The position numbers and the translations under genes are program-made. This document shows positions 26,435 through 35,977 of a stretch of 64,000 nucleotides of DNA, piece after piece. Numbering within the stretch: the first letter of the stretch is position 1; the number at the start of each line of letters is the position of its first letter. This DNA is from JAUIET01 sp039111475. Lineage in GTDB: Bacteria > Pseudomonadota > Gammaproteobacteria > Pseudomonadales > JAUIET01. The notes below the pieces were generated by a model, which was not told the origin of the DNA, made no database searches, and worked only from the letters and a program-made list of their open reading frames with translations. The stretch is taken from contig JBCCIP010000010.1 of the NCBI GenBank assembly GCA_039111475.1, positions 62,001 to 126,000 of the forward strand, read 5' to 3'.

Positions 26435-28756
26435 GTGAAGAAGAATCTACGCCACAATCAAAAGACAATCGCCATAGCACTGGGATTTGCGCTTGCAGCG
26501 CCCGCCATATCCTACGCACAAGATTTGGAAGAAATTGTAGTCACGGCGCAAAAGCGCCAGGAAAGTTTGGCTGAAGTACCGGTAGCTGTGTCTGTTTTGA
26601 CAGAAGACACGATAGACAACGCGTTTGTATCCAATATGGAAGGCTTGCAAGCGCTAGTGCCTTCGGTGAGCTTCAGAACGGGTAACACTACTCGTAACAG
26701 TGCGCTTACCGTGCGGGGCATTGGTACAATCTCTTTCAGTATTGGTGCCGAGCCCAGCGTATCGACGGTGGTGGACGAAGTTGTGCTGGGTCGCTCCGGC
26801 CAGGCCTTCGGTGACCTATACGACCTGGAGCGCGTGGAAGTGCTTAGAGGGCCGCAAGGCACACTGTTTGGAAAGAACGCGTCGGCGGGGGTCGTTAACC
26901 TAACCACACGCAAACCTACAGACGAGTTGGAAGGCTACATAAGCACTACGTTCTACCAGGACAATGAACGTCTTATCAAAGCAAGATTGTCTGGACCCAT
27001 CTCTGATCAGCTGCGAGGCGCTGTTACCTTGATGGATGGCGATTTTGATGGCTATATAAACAATGTTTACAACAATGAGACTGTACAAGGTTACGACAAG
27101 CGCGGTATTCGAGCCATGTTTGACTACGACGTTAGCGATGTAACCCGAGTTCGCTTCATTTACGAAGATTACGAAGCAGACAACAATTGTTGTGCCGATC
27201 TGGAGGCGCGACCCAGCGGACGCAACCCGGCTTCAGAAGCCGCACCCAATGGAACGGGGCTTGATCTTGATCAGCGACAGATTGATCACGATTTCGAGAC
27301 GCGTACTCTGGATGCAACCACTGCTGTATCAGTACAGATTGAAACCGAGTGGCGCAATCACACAATAACGTCGATTACCGCACAACGTAATTGGGATAAC
27401 ACTGAATTTCGTGAAGGTGATTTCACCTCTATTGCCGGTGATAGCAACCTTCCAGTATTTGGCGTGCCGTTCCAATTGCACGATGTAGGCCCCCAGGAAT
27501 GGCGGCAGTTTTCTCAGGAAATCCGCATCGCCTCAAACGGTGACGGCGCCTTGCAATATCAGTTTGGTGCTTTCTACTGGGACATTGACTCCGAGCGCAA
27601 CTTCACTCGTGATGCAAGCTGCCAAAATAACAACGGTCAACTCGACGCCGCCATTGCCAATCATTTGGATTTAACCCTTGGGCAAGCGAATGGCGCGGCT
27701 GATGTTGCGAACTTCATCGCTGCGAACAACGTGACATGCAACGCCAATGACATTGTCTCGGCTACCGCGTTTTTTAATACTGAGTTCACCAACCTTGCCT
27801 TGTTCGGCCAGGGTAGCTTTGACATTACCGAAGACCTCAGTGTGCTGTTTGGTTTGCGCTGGACAGATGATGAGTTGTCGTTCAATCACAACCGCATTAA
27901 CAATGACGAATTTGGTCGTCGCGGTGTTGGTGTTCGACCGCGATTCTCCGATGGCAACAACCAGTTCGACACCAATTTCTCAGGTGAAACCGATGAAGAC
28001 AATGTATCGGGCAAGTTAGGAGTTCAGTGGCAGTTTAGCGATGCCGGCAATTTCTACGCGACCTACGCCACAGGTTATAAAGGGCCAGCCTTTAATATCT
28101 TTTACAACATGGATGATGACGACCTTACGCCAATTGATGCGGAAGAATCTGACACCATCGAAGTGGGTTTGAAGTATGCCTTACCCGGTGGACTGGTCAG
28201 CCTTGCGCTGTACAGCACTGAGATTGAAGACTTTCAAGCCAATGACTTCGACACCTCTGACGGCACCACGGTTACTGGTTTTACCAATGGTGGTGACGTG
28301 GAAACGCAAGGTGCAGAAGTTGATTTTATCTGGCGACCGATGGAGAACTGGATGCTCAGCGGTGGTATCGCTGTCTCCGAAGCTGAGGCTAAAACAAGTG
28401 GTGCACCTCTGCCATTTGCGCCTGACCTGAAGTATTCACTGGTCAGTGATTACAGCTTTCCGTTGGCCAGTGGTGCAGAAATTGGCTTCAATATCAGCTA
28501 TGTGCATACCGACGAACAGCTCTCTGGCAACATAGGACAGACTGACGCCGACCCGTTTTTGCTGCCTGAATACGATATAGTGAACGCCAGCGTAGGCTAC
28601 ACGAGCGCCGACGGCCGATACAGTGTTAAATTGATCGGCAAGAACCTGGGCGATGAGAGCTACGCCACCACCTTTAGTGGCGACGGCTTCAGGTACCAGA
28701 TTCCGCGTTCTGCCGATCGCTATTTTGGCGTAAACGTACGAATCAACTTGTTCTAG
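26435..28756 (+). CDS. TonB-dependent outer-membrane receptor
   Basis: 773 residues from a GTG start with GGAG eight bases upstream; this places the signal peptide (IALGFALAAPAISYAQ) at the N-terminus, whereas the longer open frame from 26216 runs through the lysR promoter. The TonB box is LEEIVVTAQK, and the plug contains LRGPQGTLFGKNASAGVVNLT. The barrel ends in YFGVNVRINLF, with the C-terminal Phe expected for outer-membrane assembly. It resembles the receptor at 13204 in architecture. It probably brings in the substrate of the catabolic genes at 28887-41913. Confidence 0.93.
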   Translation: MKKNLRHNQKTIAIALGFALAAPAISYAQDLEEIVVTAQKRQESLAEVPVAVSVLTEDTIDNAFVSNMEGLQALVPSVSFRTGNTTRNSALTVRGIGTISFSIGAEPSVSTVVDEVVLGRSGQAFGDLYDLERVEVLRGPQGTLFGKNASAGVVNLTTRKPTDELEGYISTTFYQDNERLIKARLSGPISDQLRGAVTLMDGDFDGYINNVYNNETVQGYDKRGIRAMFDYDVSDVTRVRFIYEDYEADNNCCADLEARPSGRNPASEAAPNGTGLDLDQRQIDHDFETRTLDATTAVSVQIETEWRNHTITSITAQRNWDNTEFREGDFTSIAGDSNLPVFGVPFQLHDVGPQEWRQFSQEIRIASNGDGALQYQFGAFYWDIDSERNFTRDASCQNNNGQLDAAIANHLDLTLGQANGAADVANFIAANNVTCNANDIVSATAFFNTEFTNLALFGQGSFDITEDLSVLFGLRWTDDELSFNHNRINNDEFGRRGVGVRPRFSDGNNQFDTNFSGETDEDNVSGKLGVQWQFSDAGNFYATYATGYKGPAFNIFYNMDDDDLTPIDAEESDTIEVGLKYALPGGLVSLALYSTEIEDFQANDFDTSDGTTVTGFTNGGDVETQGAEVDFIWRPMENWMLSGGIAVSEAEAKTSGAPLPFAPDLKYSLVSDYSFPLASGAEIGFNISYVHTDEQLSGNIGQTDADPFLLPEYDIVNASVGYTSADGRYSVKLIGKNLGDESYATTFSGDGFRYQIPRSADRYFGVNVRINLF

Positions 28757-28765
28757 ACACAGTGT

Positions 28766-28789
28766 GCGGCGGCCGTCAGTGGTCGCCGC
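28766..28789 (+). terminator. Hairpin after TonB receptor
   Basis: GCGGCGGCC pairs with GGTCGCCGC (one G-U pair) around a 6-base loop, 10 bases after the receptor stop. There is no clear T-run; it may be a partial terminator or an mRNA 3'-end stabiliser between receptor and downstream operon. Confidence 0.45.
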
Positions 28790-28886
28790 TACTCGAACAA
28801 GAACCAACTCTGTTAGCAAAAGAGTACGCCAGGTTGCTCACCAACCGTGGCGGCGTTTACTTATTTGACACAGTGCCAGGTGCAAT

Positions 28887-30110
28887 ATGAGCCCACGGAA
28901 AGAACACCGACTGCGCTATTTTGAGCAATCAAGCGGTCAGCAACACATCGCGGCCGAAGACAAGTATTTATACCAACAGCCACCAACCCAGTTGAATATC
29001 GCCGTTATTGGCACTGGAACGATGGGCGTTGAGCACATCCGTATCGCGTGTTTGGCCGGTCGCGCCAGAATCATAGGCGTGTACGACCCGCATTCTCCCA
29101 GCATAGAGATGGCACGCGCCGAGCTTACTCAGCTGAACGCCGAGCCGGCTAAGGAGTATGCCAGCCTTGATGAGGCAGTGCGTGACGACAAGGTTGACGC
29201 TTATATTATTTGCACACCTAATTACACGCACAAGCAGGTAGTTGAGCAGGTCTTGCAGGCAGGCAAACCCATTCTGTTAGAAAAGCCAATGGCCACTACC
29301 GTGGATGACGCATCCGAAATTGTTCGCATGGCTCAAAAGCACAAGTCTGCATTACAAATAGGCCTGCAATATCGTTATAAACCTATTTACCAAGAGAGTA
29401 TTCAAGAAGCCTTGCACAGAGCCACCATTGGTAATGTTTGTACGGTCAACATCAGCGAGCATCGACCGCCGTTTCTCGACAAGGTGGGTCAGTGGAATAA
29501 ATTTTCGCAGTATTCCGGTGGCACGCTGGTAGAAAAGTGTTGCCACTATTTCGACTTGATGAACTTGTTTGCAGGTTCAAATCCCAAGCGAGTCTACGCC
29601 AGTGGTGGGCAAGCCGTTAATTTCAGCGAGTTTCAATACAAGGGCCAGAAGTCAGATATCGCTGACCATGCATTTGTCACGGTTGACTATGAAAACGGGG
29701 CAACCGCTGGTTTCAATTTAAATATGTTCAGTCCCAGCTTCACCGAAGAACTGACCGTGGTAGGCGACCGCGGTAGGATAACAGCGAGCGAAAAGTTCGA
29801 TTACCTGGACAACGCAAAGCTGGAGCAGTACGTAGACGTTCAATTGGGTGAGCATGGCGCGTCACGTTTGATTGAGCCTCGATATCCGGACTTTATCGCC
29901 AAAAGCGGTCACCAGGGCTCGTCCTATTTCGCGCACCAACAATTTCTGGATGAAATAGCTGGCATCAATTCCCCAGTTGCTGATGTATACGATGGGTTTT
30001 GGTCCATTGTGGTTGGCGTCGCCGCCGAGCGTTCTATGAGTTGTGCAGCACCTGTGGAAATAAGCGCGTTACTGGATGAGTACCAGTGCAAGGACCTGAT
30101 CGTTGACTGA
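28887..30110 (+). CDS. Gfo/Idh/MocA-family oxidoreductase
   Basis: 407 residues. After an N-terminal extension of about 36 residues comes the Rossmann motif VIGTGTMG, then the family's EKPMATT with the catalytic-type Lys, and the C-terminal alpha/beta domain (YSGGTLVEKCCHYFDLMN with the conserved HxxD-like His/Asp pair). Family members oxidise hydroxyls of sugars, inositols and related molecules with NAD(P). It heads the operon with the sodium symporter, whose TTG start overlaps its stop region. Confidence 0.88.
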   Translation: MSPRKEHRLRYFEQSSGQQHIAAEDKYLYQQPPTQLNIAVIGTGTMGVEHIRIACLAGRARIIGVYDPHSPSIEMARAELTQLNAEPAKEYASLDEAVRDDKVDAYIICTPNYTHKQVVEQVLQAGKPILLEKPMATTVDDASEIVRMAQKHKSALQIGLQYRYKPIYQESIQEALHRATIGNVCTVNISEHRPPFLDKVGQWNKFSQYSGGTLVEKCCHYFDLMNLFAGSNPKRVYASGGQAVNFSEFQYKGQKSDIADHAFVTVDYENGATAGFNLNMFSPSFTEELTVVGDRGRITASEKFDYLDNAKLEQYVDVQLGEHGASRLIEPRYPDFIAKSGHQGSSYFAHQQFLDEIAGINSPVADVYDGFWSIVVGVAAERSMSCAAPVEISALLDEYQCKDLIVD

Positions 30111-31839
30111 TACCGATTTGCTTATCACGCTGCTTACCTGCGTCATGCTGATGGCTCTGGTGGGCTGGGTGTCGTACGCCAAGACCAAAGGCTCAGTGGA
30201 TGATAAAGACGGGTATTTTCTCGCAGGCCGAGGCTTAACAGGCACCTTTATTGCAGGCTCTATGTTGCTGACCAACCTGTCGGCAGAGCAACTCATCGGT
30301 CTCAATGGCTCAGCCTATGGGTACAACTTATCGAGCATGGCCTGGGAGGTTACCGCGGGCTTCGCCACACTAATTATGGCGCTGGTATTCTTGCCGCGGT
30401 ATTTGGCGGGCGCATTCACTACCTTACCCGAATTTCTCAGTGAGCGTTTTGATGATGACGTGCGTCGCGCCACAGCGGCATTGTTTTTACTGGGGTATGG
30501 ATTAATTACGATCCCGTCGGTTTTATACTCTGGCGCGCTGGCGGTTCTACGCTTGTTCAATGTGCCGGAGATGCTGTCAATTGGTCATTCGGAGTCGTTG
30601 TTGGTTACCATTCTGGTGATTGGTATGGTCGGCGGCGTTTATGCGGTATTTGGTGGCCTACGTGCGGTAGCGGTGTCCGACACCTTGAACGGAGCGGGCA
30701 TGCTTATCATAGGCATCCTGGTGCCATTGTTCGGATTTGCGGCCCTGGGTGACGGCAGTGTTTTGGAGGGTATAAAAACCCTTACCAGCACCCATAAGGA
30801 AAAACTTAACGCCATTGGCACACCGAGTGACCCCACGCCATTTGCGACCATTTTTACTGGCATGATCTTTGCCAACCTGTTTTATTGGGGTACCAATCAA
30901 TACGTTATTCAACGCACCTTGGGCGCAAAGAATCTGGCCGAAGGTCAAAAAGGCGTGATATTGACTGGGTTTCTAAAGTTAATCGTTCCTTTTCTGATGA
31001 TGATTCCAGGCGTCATCGCTTTCCATTTGTACGGTCCGGAACTTGCCACTATTGATTTGGCGTATCCGCATTTAGTGGCTAACGTGATGCCTGTGTATCT
31101 GTCAGGCTTTTTCTTGGCGGTGTTATTAGGGGCCGTTTTTAGTTCGTTCAACTCCTTGCTGAACAGCGCCGCCACCTTGTTTGTGCTTGATATCTACGCG
31201 CCGATGAAAAAGAAAGTCATCGATGATCAAACCCTGATTTCGTTGGCGAAGAAAGCCAGTATTGTCATTGCTTTGTTTTCATTTGTTGCCGCACCGATGT
31301 TGCAATACGCGCCGCAGGGCTTGTGGCAAATCATCCGAATATTCACTGGCTTCTACAACATTCCAATCATCGCCATTGTGCTGGTCGGTTTGTTTGCACG
31401 GCATGTGCCCGCGCAAGCGGCCAAGATTGCGATGGTCTTTCATCTTGTGGCCTACAGTGTTTATCAGCTGTTTGATGACGTAATCACCATCCACTTTATC
31501 CATATTTACGCCATATTGTTTGTATTGGAGGTGTCGATCATGCTGTTTATTGGGTGGCGTAAACCGAAAGCAACATCTTGGCAGGCCAGCAATCGTCGAG
31601 CGGTCGATCTGACTCCCTGGCGCTTCGCCTTGCCATCGGCCATATTGTTGTTGGCCAGCATTGCCCAGCTCTACTTATTGTTCTCGCCACTCGGCTTGGC
31701 GGGTGAAATGGGCAGCGGTTTTTGGATTGCCAGTGCGCTACTGTCCGTGCTGACTGTTGTGCTGTTTTATCTTGCGCTCACCCGGTGGAATCGTCGATAC
31801 GAGAATCAACTGGAAAAAATTCATCTAGGAGAATCATGA
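30103..31839 (+). CDS. Sodium:solute symporter (SSS family)
   Basis: 578 residues, beginning at a TTG with AAGGA eight bases upstream, overlapping the previous gene by 8 bases. About 13-14 hydrophobic segments are visible, with the SSS motifs FLAGRGLTG early and YWGTNQYVIQRTLGAKN in the middle. The middle motif matches the SGLT-like/inositol-sugar branch. It should use the Na+ gradient to import the pathway substrate across the inner membrane. Its ATGA overlap with the aldo/keto reductase couples their translation. Confidence 0.9.
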   Translation: MTDTDLLITLLTCVMLMALVGWVSYAKTKGSVDDKDGYFLAGRGLTGTFIAGSMLLTNLSAEQLIGLNGSAYGYNLSSMAWEVTAGFATLIMALVFLPRYLAGAFTTLPEFLSERFDDDVRRATAALFLLGYGLITIPSVLYSGALAVLRLFNVPEMLSIGHSESLLVTILVIGMVGGVYAVFGGLRAVAVSDTLNGAGMLIIGILVPLFGFAALGDGSVLEGIKTLTSTHKEKLNAIGTPSDPTPFATIFTGMIFANLFYWGTNQYVIQRTLGAKNLAEGQKGVILTGFLKLIVPFLMMIPGVIAFHLYGPELATIDLAYPHLVANVMPVYLSGFFLAVLLGAVFSSFNSLLNSAATLFVLDIYAPMKKKVIDDQTLISLAKKASIVIALFSFVAAPMLQYAPQGLWQIIRIFTGFYNIPIIAIVLVGLFARHVPAQAAKIAMVFHLVAYSVYQLFDDVITIHFIHIYAILFVLEVSIMLFIGWRKPKATSWQASNRRAVDLTPWRFALPSAILLLASIAQLYLLFSPLGLAGEMGSGFWIASALLSVLTVVLFYLALTRWNRRYENQLEKIHLGES

Positions 31840-32813
31840 ACAACATTGAATTGTCGAAAGGCACATCGCTGCCGCAGGTTGGTTTGGGTTTCTGGAAAGT
31901 CTCTCCAGAAGACGCTGCGCAAACGGTCATAGCGGCAATTGACGCTGGTTATCGCCACCTGGATAGTGCCGCTGACTACGGAAACGAAGCCGCGGTTGGT
32001 GAGGGCATTGTGCAAGCAATCCGTGCCGGACAGTGCAGCAGAGAAGAGCTATGGGTCACGTCCAAGCTTTGGAATACTGACCATAAAGCCGAGCATGTCC
32101 GACCGGCGCTTGAAAGAACCCTGCGTGATCTGCAACTGGATTATCTCGACCTTTATATGATTCATTTCCCTATTGCGCTGGAATATGTAGACCCGGCACA
32201 GCGTTATCCGGCCGAGTGGTTTTTTGAACCGTCCGACCCAAAGCCAGCGATGAAGCCGGCCAAAGTGCCCATTTACGAAACCTGGCGTGCCATGGAAGAA
32301 CTGGTGGATGCCGGTTTGGTAAAACACATTGGCGTCTGCAATTTTGGTGTCAGTTTACTGCGTGATCTGCTCAACTACGCGCGCATTCCACCAGCCGTAT
32401 TGCAAGTAGAGTTGCATCCGCGATTATCGCAACAAAAACTGCTGCGGTTTTGTGCTGACAACGACATAGGTGTTACAGGCTTCTCACCACTCGGTGCTCT
32501 GTCCTATGTGGACATCGACATGGCGCAACGTGATGATTCTGTATTGGAATTGGAAGTCATCCGCACTATCGCCAGCAGAGCGCAGCGCAGTCCAGCCCAA
32601 GTTGTGTTGCGTTGGGCGATTCAGCGCGGCACGGCGATTATCCCTAAAACGACGCGCCCTGAACGCTTACGGGAAAACCTGGCGCTGTTCGATTTTGAGC
32701 TCAGCGAGGAAGAGATGAAGGCCATTGATTCCCTAAATGAAGACAGACGCTTTAATGACCCCGGTCACTTTTGTGAGGCCGCGTTCAATACTTTCTTTCC
32801 AATCTACGAGTAA
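31836..32813 (+). CDS. Aldo/keto reductase
   Basis: 325 residues from the ATG at 31836, which has TAGGAG seven bases upstream. The AKR tetrad is readable: Asp and Tyr in LDSAADYGNE, Lys in WVTSKLWN, and His in LDLYMIHFP. The C-terminal cofactor region is IIPKTTRPERLREN. The TIM-barrel enzyme reduces an aldehyde or ketone with NADPH. It lies between the symporter and a TauD-like dioxygenase, within one tight operon. Confidence 0.92.
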   Translation: MNNIELSKGTSLPQVGLGFWKVSPEDAAQTVIAAIDAGYRHLDSAADYGNEAAVGEGIVQAIRAGQCSREELWVTSKLWNTDHKAEHVRPALERTLRDLQLDYLDLYMIHFPIALEYVDPAQRYPAEWFFEPSDPKPAMKPAKVPIYETWRAMEELVDAGLVKHIGVCNFGVSLLRDLLNYARIPPAVLQVELHPRLSQQKLLRFCADNDIGVTGFSPLGALSYVDIDMAQRDDSVLELEVIRTIASRAQRSPAQVVLRWAIQRGTAIIPKTTRPERLRENLALFDFELSEEEMKAIDSLNEDRRFNDPGHFCEAAFNTFFPIYE

Positions 32814-32821
32814 GTGACACT

Positions 32822-33832
32822 ATGAACTCATCATCTGCCCCCGCTTTTGTAGATTGTGCTGGAATAGAGACGGCATTGCCCGCTACTGCCACGGTGTTCA
32901 ATTACGATGACTTGCAGTTTCCACTCATCATCGAGAAGCAAGGCAGTGGCGCCGCCAGTCATGACGCCTTGCAACAATGGATTGACACTAATTCCGAACA
33001 AATTGAATGGCATCACGACCAGGTCGGCGCAGTGTTGTTTCGCAATTTTGATCTGTTTTCCAGCGACGATTTCGATCGATTCATTAGAGCCTTCGATCTA
33101 CCAAACTTCACCTACAAGGAATCGCTGTCAAACGCAGTGCGCGTAAATCGTACAGAACGTGTGTTTACTGCAAACGAGGCGCCGCCAGACGTGAACATTG
33201 TGATGCACCACGAAATGGCTCAAACGCCCATTTACCCCAGTCGCCTATTGTTTTTCTGCGAAAAAGCAGCTGAGATTGATGGCGCCACACCGCTTTGCCG
33301 TTCGGACGTCTTGTTACAACGACTGGAGGAACAAGAGCCAGAATTGGTGCGAAATTGCGAAGCCCATGGTTTGAAATACTCCTCTGAAATGCCCGCCGAT
33401 TCGGACGAATCTTCCGGCCAAGGTCGCTCATGGTCGAGTACGCTTGGGGTCAGCAATATGAAGGAAGCCGAGCGCAAGCTGGCAGATCTTGGTTACGATT
33501 GGGCCTGGATTGACGGCGATTGCTTACGTGTAACCACACCGGTGTTGCCAGCCATTCGCGAATTAGACAGTGGCCGCCGCACTTTCTTTAACCAGCTTAT
33601 TTCGGCGGCGTACGGCTGGAAACCGGTCAACGGAAAACCAGCTGTGTGTTACGGCAATGGGGCGGCTATTCCTGACGGCTCGCTCAAGGCCATCGCCGAC
33701 TGCGTTGAAGCGCTCAGTTTCGATTTGGATTGGCAACAAGGCGACGTTGCGTTGATCAACAACTTCCTGGTGATGCATGGACGTCGCTCATTTCAGGGAA
33801 CTCGCCGAGTTTTGGCTTCTTTGGTTGCGTAA
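32822..33832 (+). CDS. TauD/TfdA-family Fe(II)/2-oxoglutarate dioxygenase
   Basis: 336 residues. The iron-binding H-x-E is in MHHEMAQTP, the distal His in VMHGRRSFQG, and the 2-oxoglutarate Arg in the GTRR segment. The pattern (HE...P...FFC..AAE..GATPL) matches the SyrP-like/clavaminate-synthase-like branch, which often hydroxylates amino acids or amino-acid-like ligands. It is the last gene of the first catabolic operon. A hydroxylation that leads to N-demethylation is one possibility in view of the amine-type enzymes downstream. Confidence 0.87.
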   Translation: MNSSSAPAFVDCAGIETALPATATVFNYDDLQFPLIIEKQGSGAASHDALQQWIDTNSEQIEWHHDQVGAVLFRNFDLFSSDDFDRFIRAFDLPNFTYKESLSNAVRVNRTERVFTANEAPPDVNIVMHHEMAQTPIYPSRLLFFCEKAAEIDGATPLCRSDVLLQRLEEQEPELVRNCEAHGLKYSSEMPADSDESSGQGRSWSSTLGVSNMKEAERKLADLGYDWAWIDGDCLRVTTPVLPAIRELDSGRRTFFNQLISAAYGWKPVNGKPAVCYGNGAAIPDGSLKAIADCVEALSFDLDWQQGDVALINNFLVMHGRRSFQGTRRVLASLVA

Positions 33833-33901
33833 GGTGTTGCCAGGTCTTAGTGAGACGGGGTTACAAAAGTAGGTATTAACAACCGCTAATCATCCGAATG
33901 G

Positions 33902-34831
33902 CTATCGCAAAAACGCCGTGTGCTCCAACAGCCAATCCCTCACTAATTGAATTTCCGGGCTAGCTTGCAAGCGCTCATTTGGAATGAGCAAATAGTGTTT
34001 TCGGTCAATAGCAAAACTTTCCTGCAGCGGACGTACTAAATGCCCTAGTGCCAGCTGTTCATGGACAAGGTGCAGCCAGCCTATGGCAACACCAACCCCA
34101 CTGATTGCCGACTGCACCAGCAGAGAATAGTTATCCAATGAGTAGCCGCCTTCTTTTACGGCTTCCGTACAACCCAGTTCTCTGGCCAACGTTTGCCAGT
34201 TAATAGGGCCCCAGCTTAGGTCGCGCCAATGCGAGTCTCGTAGGTGTATCAGCTGTTGACTGGCAATGGCATCGGGATCGGTGAATTCTGGGTGCTGCTC
34301 CAAATAGGCAGCGCTGCACACTGGAAATACTTCTTCCGAAAACAAAAAGTCGGCATGAATACTGGGCTGAGGTTCATGGCCTAACACGATGGCCATATCG
34401 GCCGAATCGAGTAAGCTTGTGGGGTTTTGCTCGGTGGTGAGTATGTTCAGTTCTATGTTGGGGTACAGGGTTTGCAGCGAAGACAACTTTGACGCCATAA
34501 ACTGGGTGGCAAACGCAAGGCGCATTGCCACCGACACCCGGTGTCCTGCTTCCGAAGATTTAAGCCGATCAGCTGTATCGGCAATATAACTCAGGCCCAT
34601 GGAAACGGCTTTAGAAAACTGCTGTCCGGCATCGGTTAGCGAGACAGAACGCCCTTTGCGATTGAATAGCTTTTGGCCCAGGTATTCTTCCAGCAGATTC
34701 ACCTGTTTACTGACGGCAGCCTGCGTAACACACAACTCGTCGGCCGCTTTTGAGAAACTCAGATGGCGGGCGGCGGCTTCAAACGGCTTAAGGCTGCTCA
34801 TGGGTGGCAGGCGACTATGGGTAGTTTTCAT
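33902..34831 (-). CDS. LysR-family regulator, GcvA-like
   Basis: 309 residues. The N-terminus SRLPPMSSLKPFEAAARHLSF-type start (PPLxALRAFEAAAR pattern) and helix-turn-helix FSKAADELCVTQAAVSKQ are typical of GcvA-like LysR proteins. It is divergent from the DapA-like gene, with 153 bases between, and likely controls the second catabolic operon. A perfect ATCATGAT lies at 34881-34888 in that region, but no convincing LysR dyad was found. Confidence 0.88.
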   Translation of the reverse strand: MKTTHSRLPPMSSLKPFEAAARHLSFSKAADELCVTQAAVSKQVNLLEEYLGQKLFNRKGRSVSLTDAGQQFSKAVSMGLSYIADTADRLKSSEAGHRVSVAMRLAFATQFMASKLSSLQTLYPNIELNILTTEQNPTSLLDSADMAIVLGHEPQPSIHADFLFSEEVFPVCSAAYLEQHPEFTDPDAIASQQLIHLRDSHWRDLSWGPINWQTLARELGCTEAVKEGGYSLDNYSLLVQSAISGVGVAIGWLHLVHEQLALGHLVRPLQESFAIDRKHYLLIPNERLQASPEIQLVRDWLLEHTAFLR

Positions 34832-34959
34832 GGTGAGATGTTACTGTAAAGGTTGACGTTTTAGTATTACTTCAAGTTATATCATGATGGAGCAAATGTT
34901 GTTGGATTTTTTCGGTTCGCAGGCGTACCTTAAGATATATATAAAAAGAGGTCTCGAGC

Positions 34960-34992
34960 ATGAGGCAAATCACGAGTAAGCCGGATGAGTAA
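34960..34992 (+). CDS. Possible 10-residue leader peptide before the DapA-like gene
   Basis: An ATG at 34960 with AAAGAGG eight bases upstream opens a 10-codon frame (MRQITSKPDE) whose stop at 34990-34992 lies just past the DapA-like ATG at 34985. The leader has a much better ribosome-binding site than the gene itself, so it may deliver ribosomes by coupling. No run of a single amino acid suggests attenuation. Confidence 0.35.
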   Translation: MRQITSKPDE

Positions 34993-35947
34993 GCTGAAGG
35001 GCATTTTCGGAGCAATGTGTACTCCCTTCGACACCAGCGGCGAACACATTGATGACGCGCGCTACACAGAACACATTGATGAGCTGATTGAGGCGGGGCT
35101 GCACGGGCTTGTTCTTTGCTCCGGTACTGGTGAGTACGCCTATCTGCGCGAAGAAGAAAAAGCACATTTAATAGAGCTGGGTGCGCGCCACGTGAATGGT
35201 CGCGTTCCTACCATTGCGCAAACCACAGCACTCAGTACCGCCGATTGCATTGAGAAATCTCGCCGCGCCCAAGACGCTGGAGCCAGTGCCGTGATGGTGT
35301 TGCCGCCGTATCTGGAAGCACCGGGTGAGCGCGGTATTATCTATCACTACGAAGCGATTGCTAAGGCCATCAGCATACCGGTGGTGATGTACAACGTACC
35401 CGAGCAGTCTTGCGTCACTATTACGCCTCAGTTGTATCGCAAGTTACTGGCCATCGAAAACCTGGACTACATCAAAGACAGCTCAGCTGACTTCACTGCT
35501 GTTCAACAACTGATTGAGGTGGGTGGCGGCGTGCTCTGTGGCATTGATGCCCTGGCGCCATATTCTTTAATGGCGGGTTGCTGTGGAATGATCTGGGGCG
35601 CTGCCAACTTCATGCCGCATGAATGCGCGCGGCTATACGATCTGGTGGCTGAAGGCAATCAGTCGGAAGCCTTGGAATTGTGGCAAACCATGCTTGCCAT
35701 TTCGCTGTGGTTTGGCGCCAATCCGCACGGCGTGGACTATTTAACCGGCGTGAAAGCTGCTGCGCGCTTAACCGGGCGCGATATGGGGCCGTGTCGCAGA
35801 CCATTGCCGCCGGTACCAGGCCCAGCGCGCCAGGCCATGCGTTTAGCCTTGGCCAAGCTTCCCATTAACGCACCAGGAAACGAGCGCTTGGTATGGCGTG
35901 ATTGGGAAGAAGAGCGTGACTGGCTTGTTCAGTCGTATAGAAAGTAA
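34985..35947 (+). CDS. Dihydrodipicolinate synthase (DapA)-family lyase/deaminase
   Basis: 320 residues. The class I aldolase features are present: Schiff-base Lys164 in YIKDSS, Tyr136 in YNVP, and the GTGEY loop in place of GTTGE. Family members include KDG aldolases, 5-keto-4-deoxyglucarate dehydratase and 1-pyrroline-4-hydroxy-2-carboxylate deaminase. The next gene is an aldehyde dehydrogenase, the pair seen in glucarate and hydroxyproline degradation. True lysine biosynthesis is unlikely in this context. Its own ribosome-binding site is weak. Confidence 0.88.
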   Translation: MSKLKGIFGAMCTPFDTSGEHIDDARYTEHIDELIEAGLHGLVLCSGTGEYAYLREEEKAHLIELGARHVNGRVPTIAQTTALSTADCIEKSRRAQDAGASAVMVLPPYLEAPGERGIIYHYEAIAKAISIPVVMYNVPEQSCVTITPQLYRKLLAIENLDYIKDSSADFTAVQQLIEVGGGVLCGIDALAPYSLMAGCCGMIWGAANFMPHECARLYDLVAEGNQSEALELWQTMLAISLWFGANPHGVDYLTGVKAAARLTGRDMGPCRRPLPPVPGPARQAMRLALAKLPINAPGNERLVWRDWEEERDWLVQSYRK

Positions 35948-35977
35948 CGCACAGAGATTGACCCGCAGGCAACGACT

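Noticed and set aside
34985..35947. Biosynthetic dapA for lysine
   Set aside because: It lies in a catabolic operon with aldehyde dehydrogenase and amine oxidase genes and has an altered GTGEY loop.
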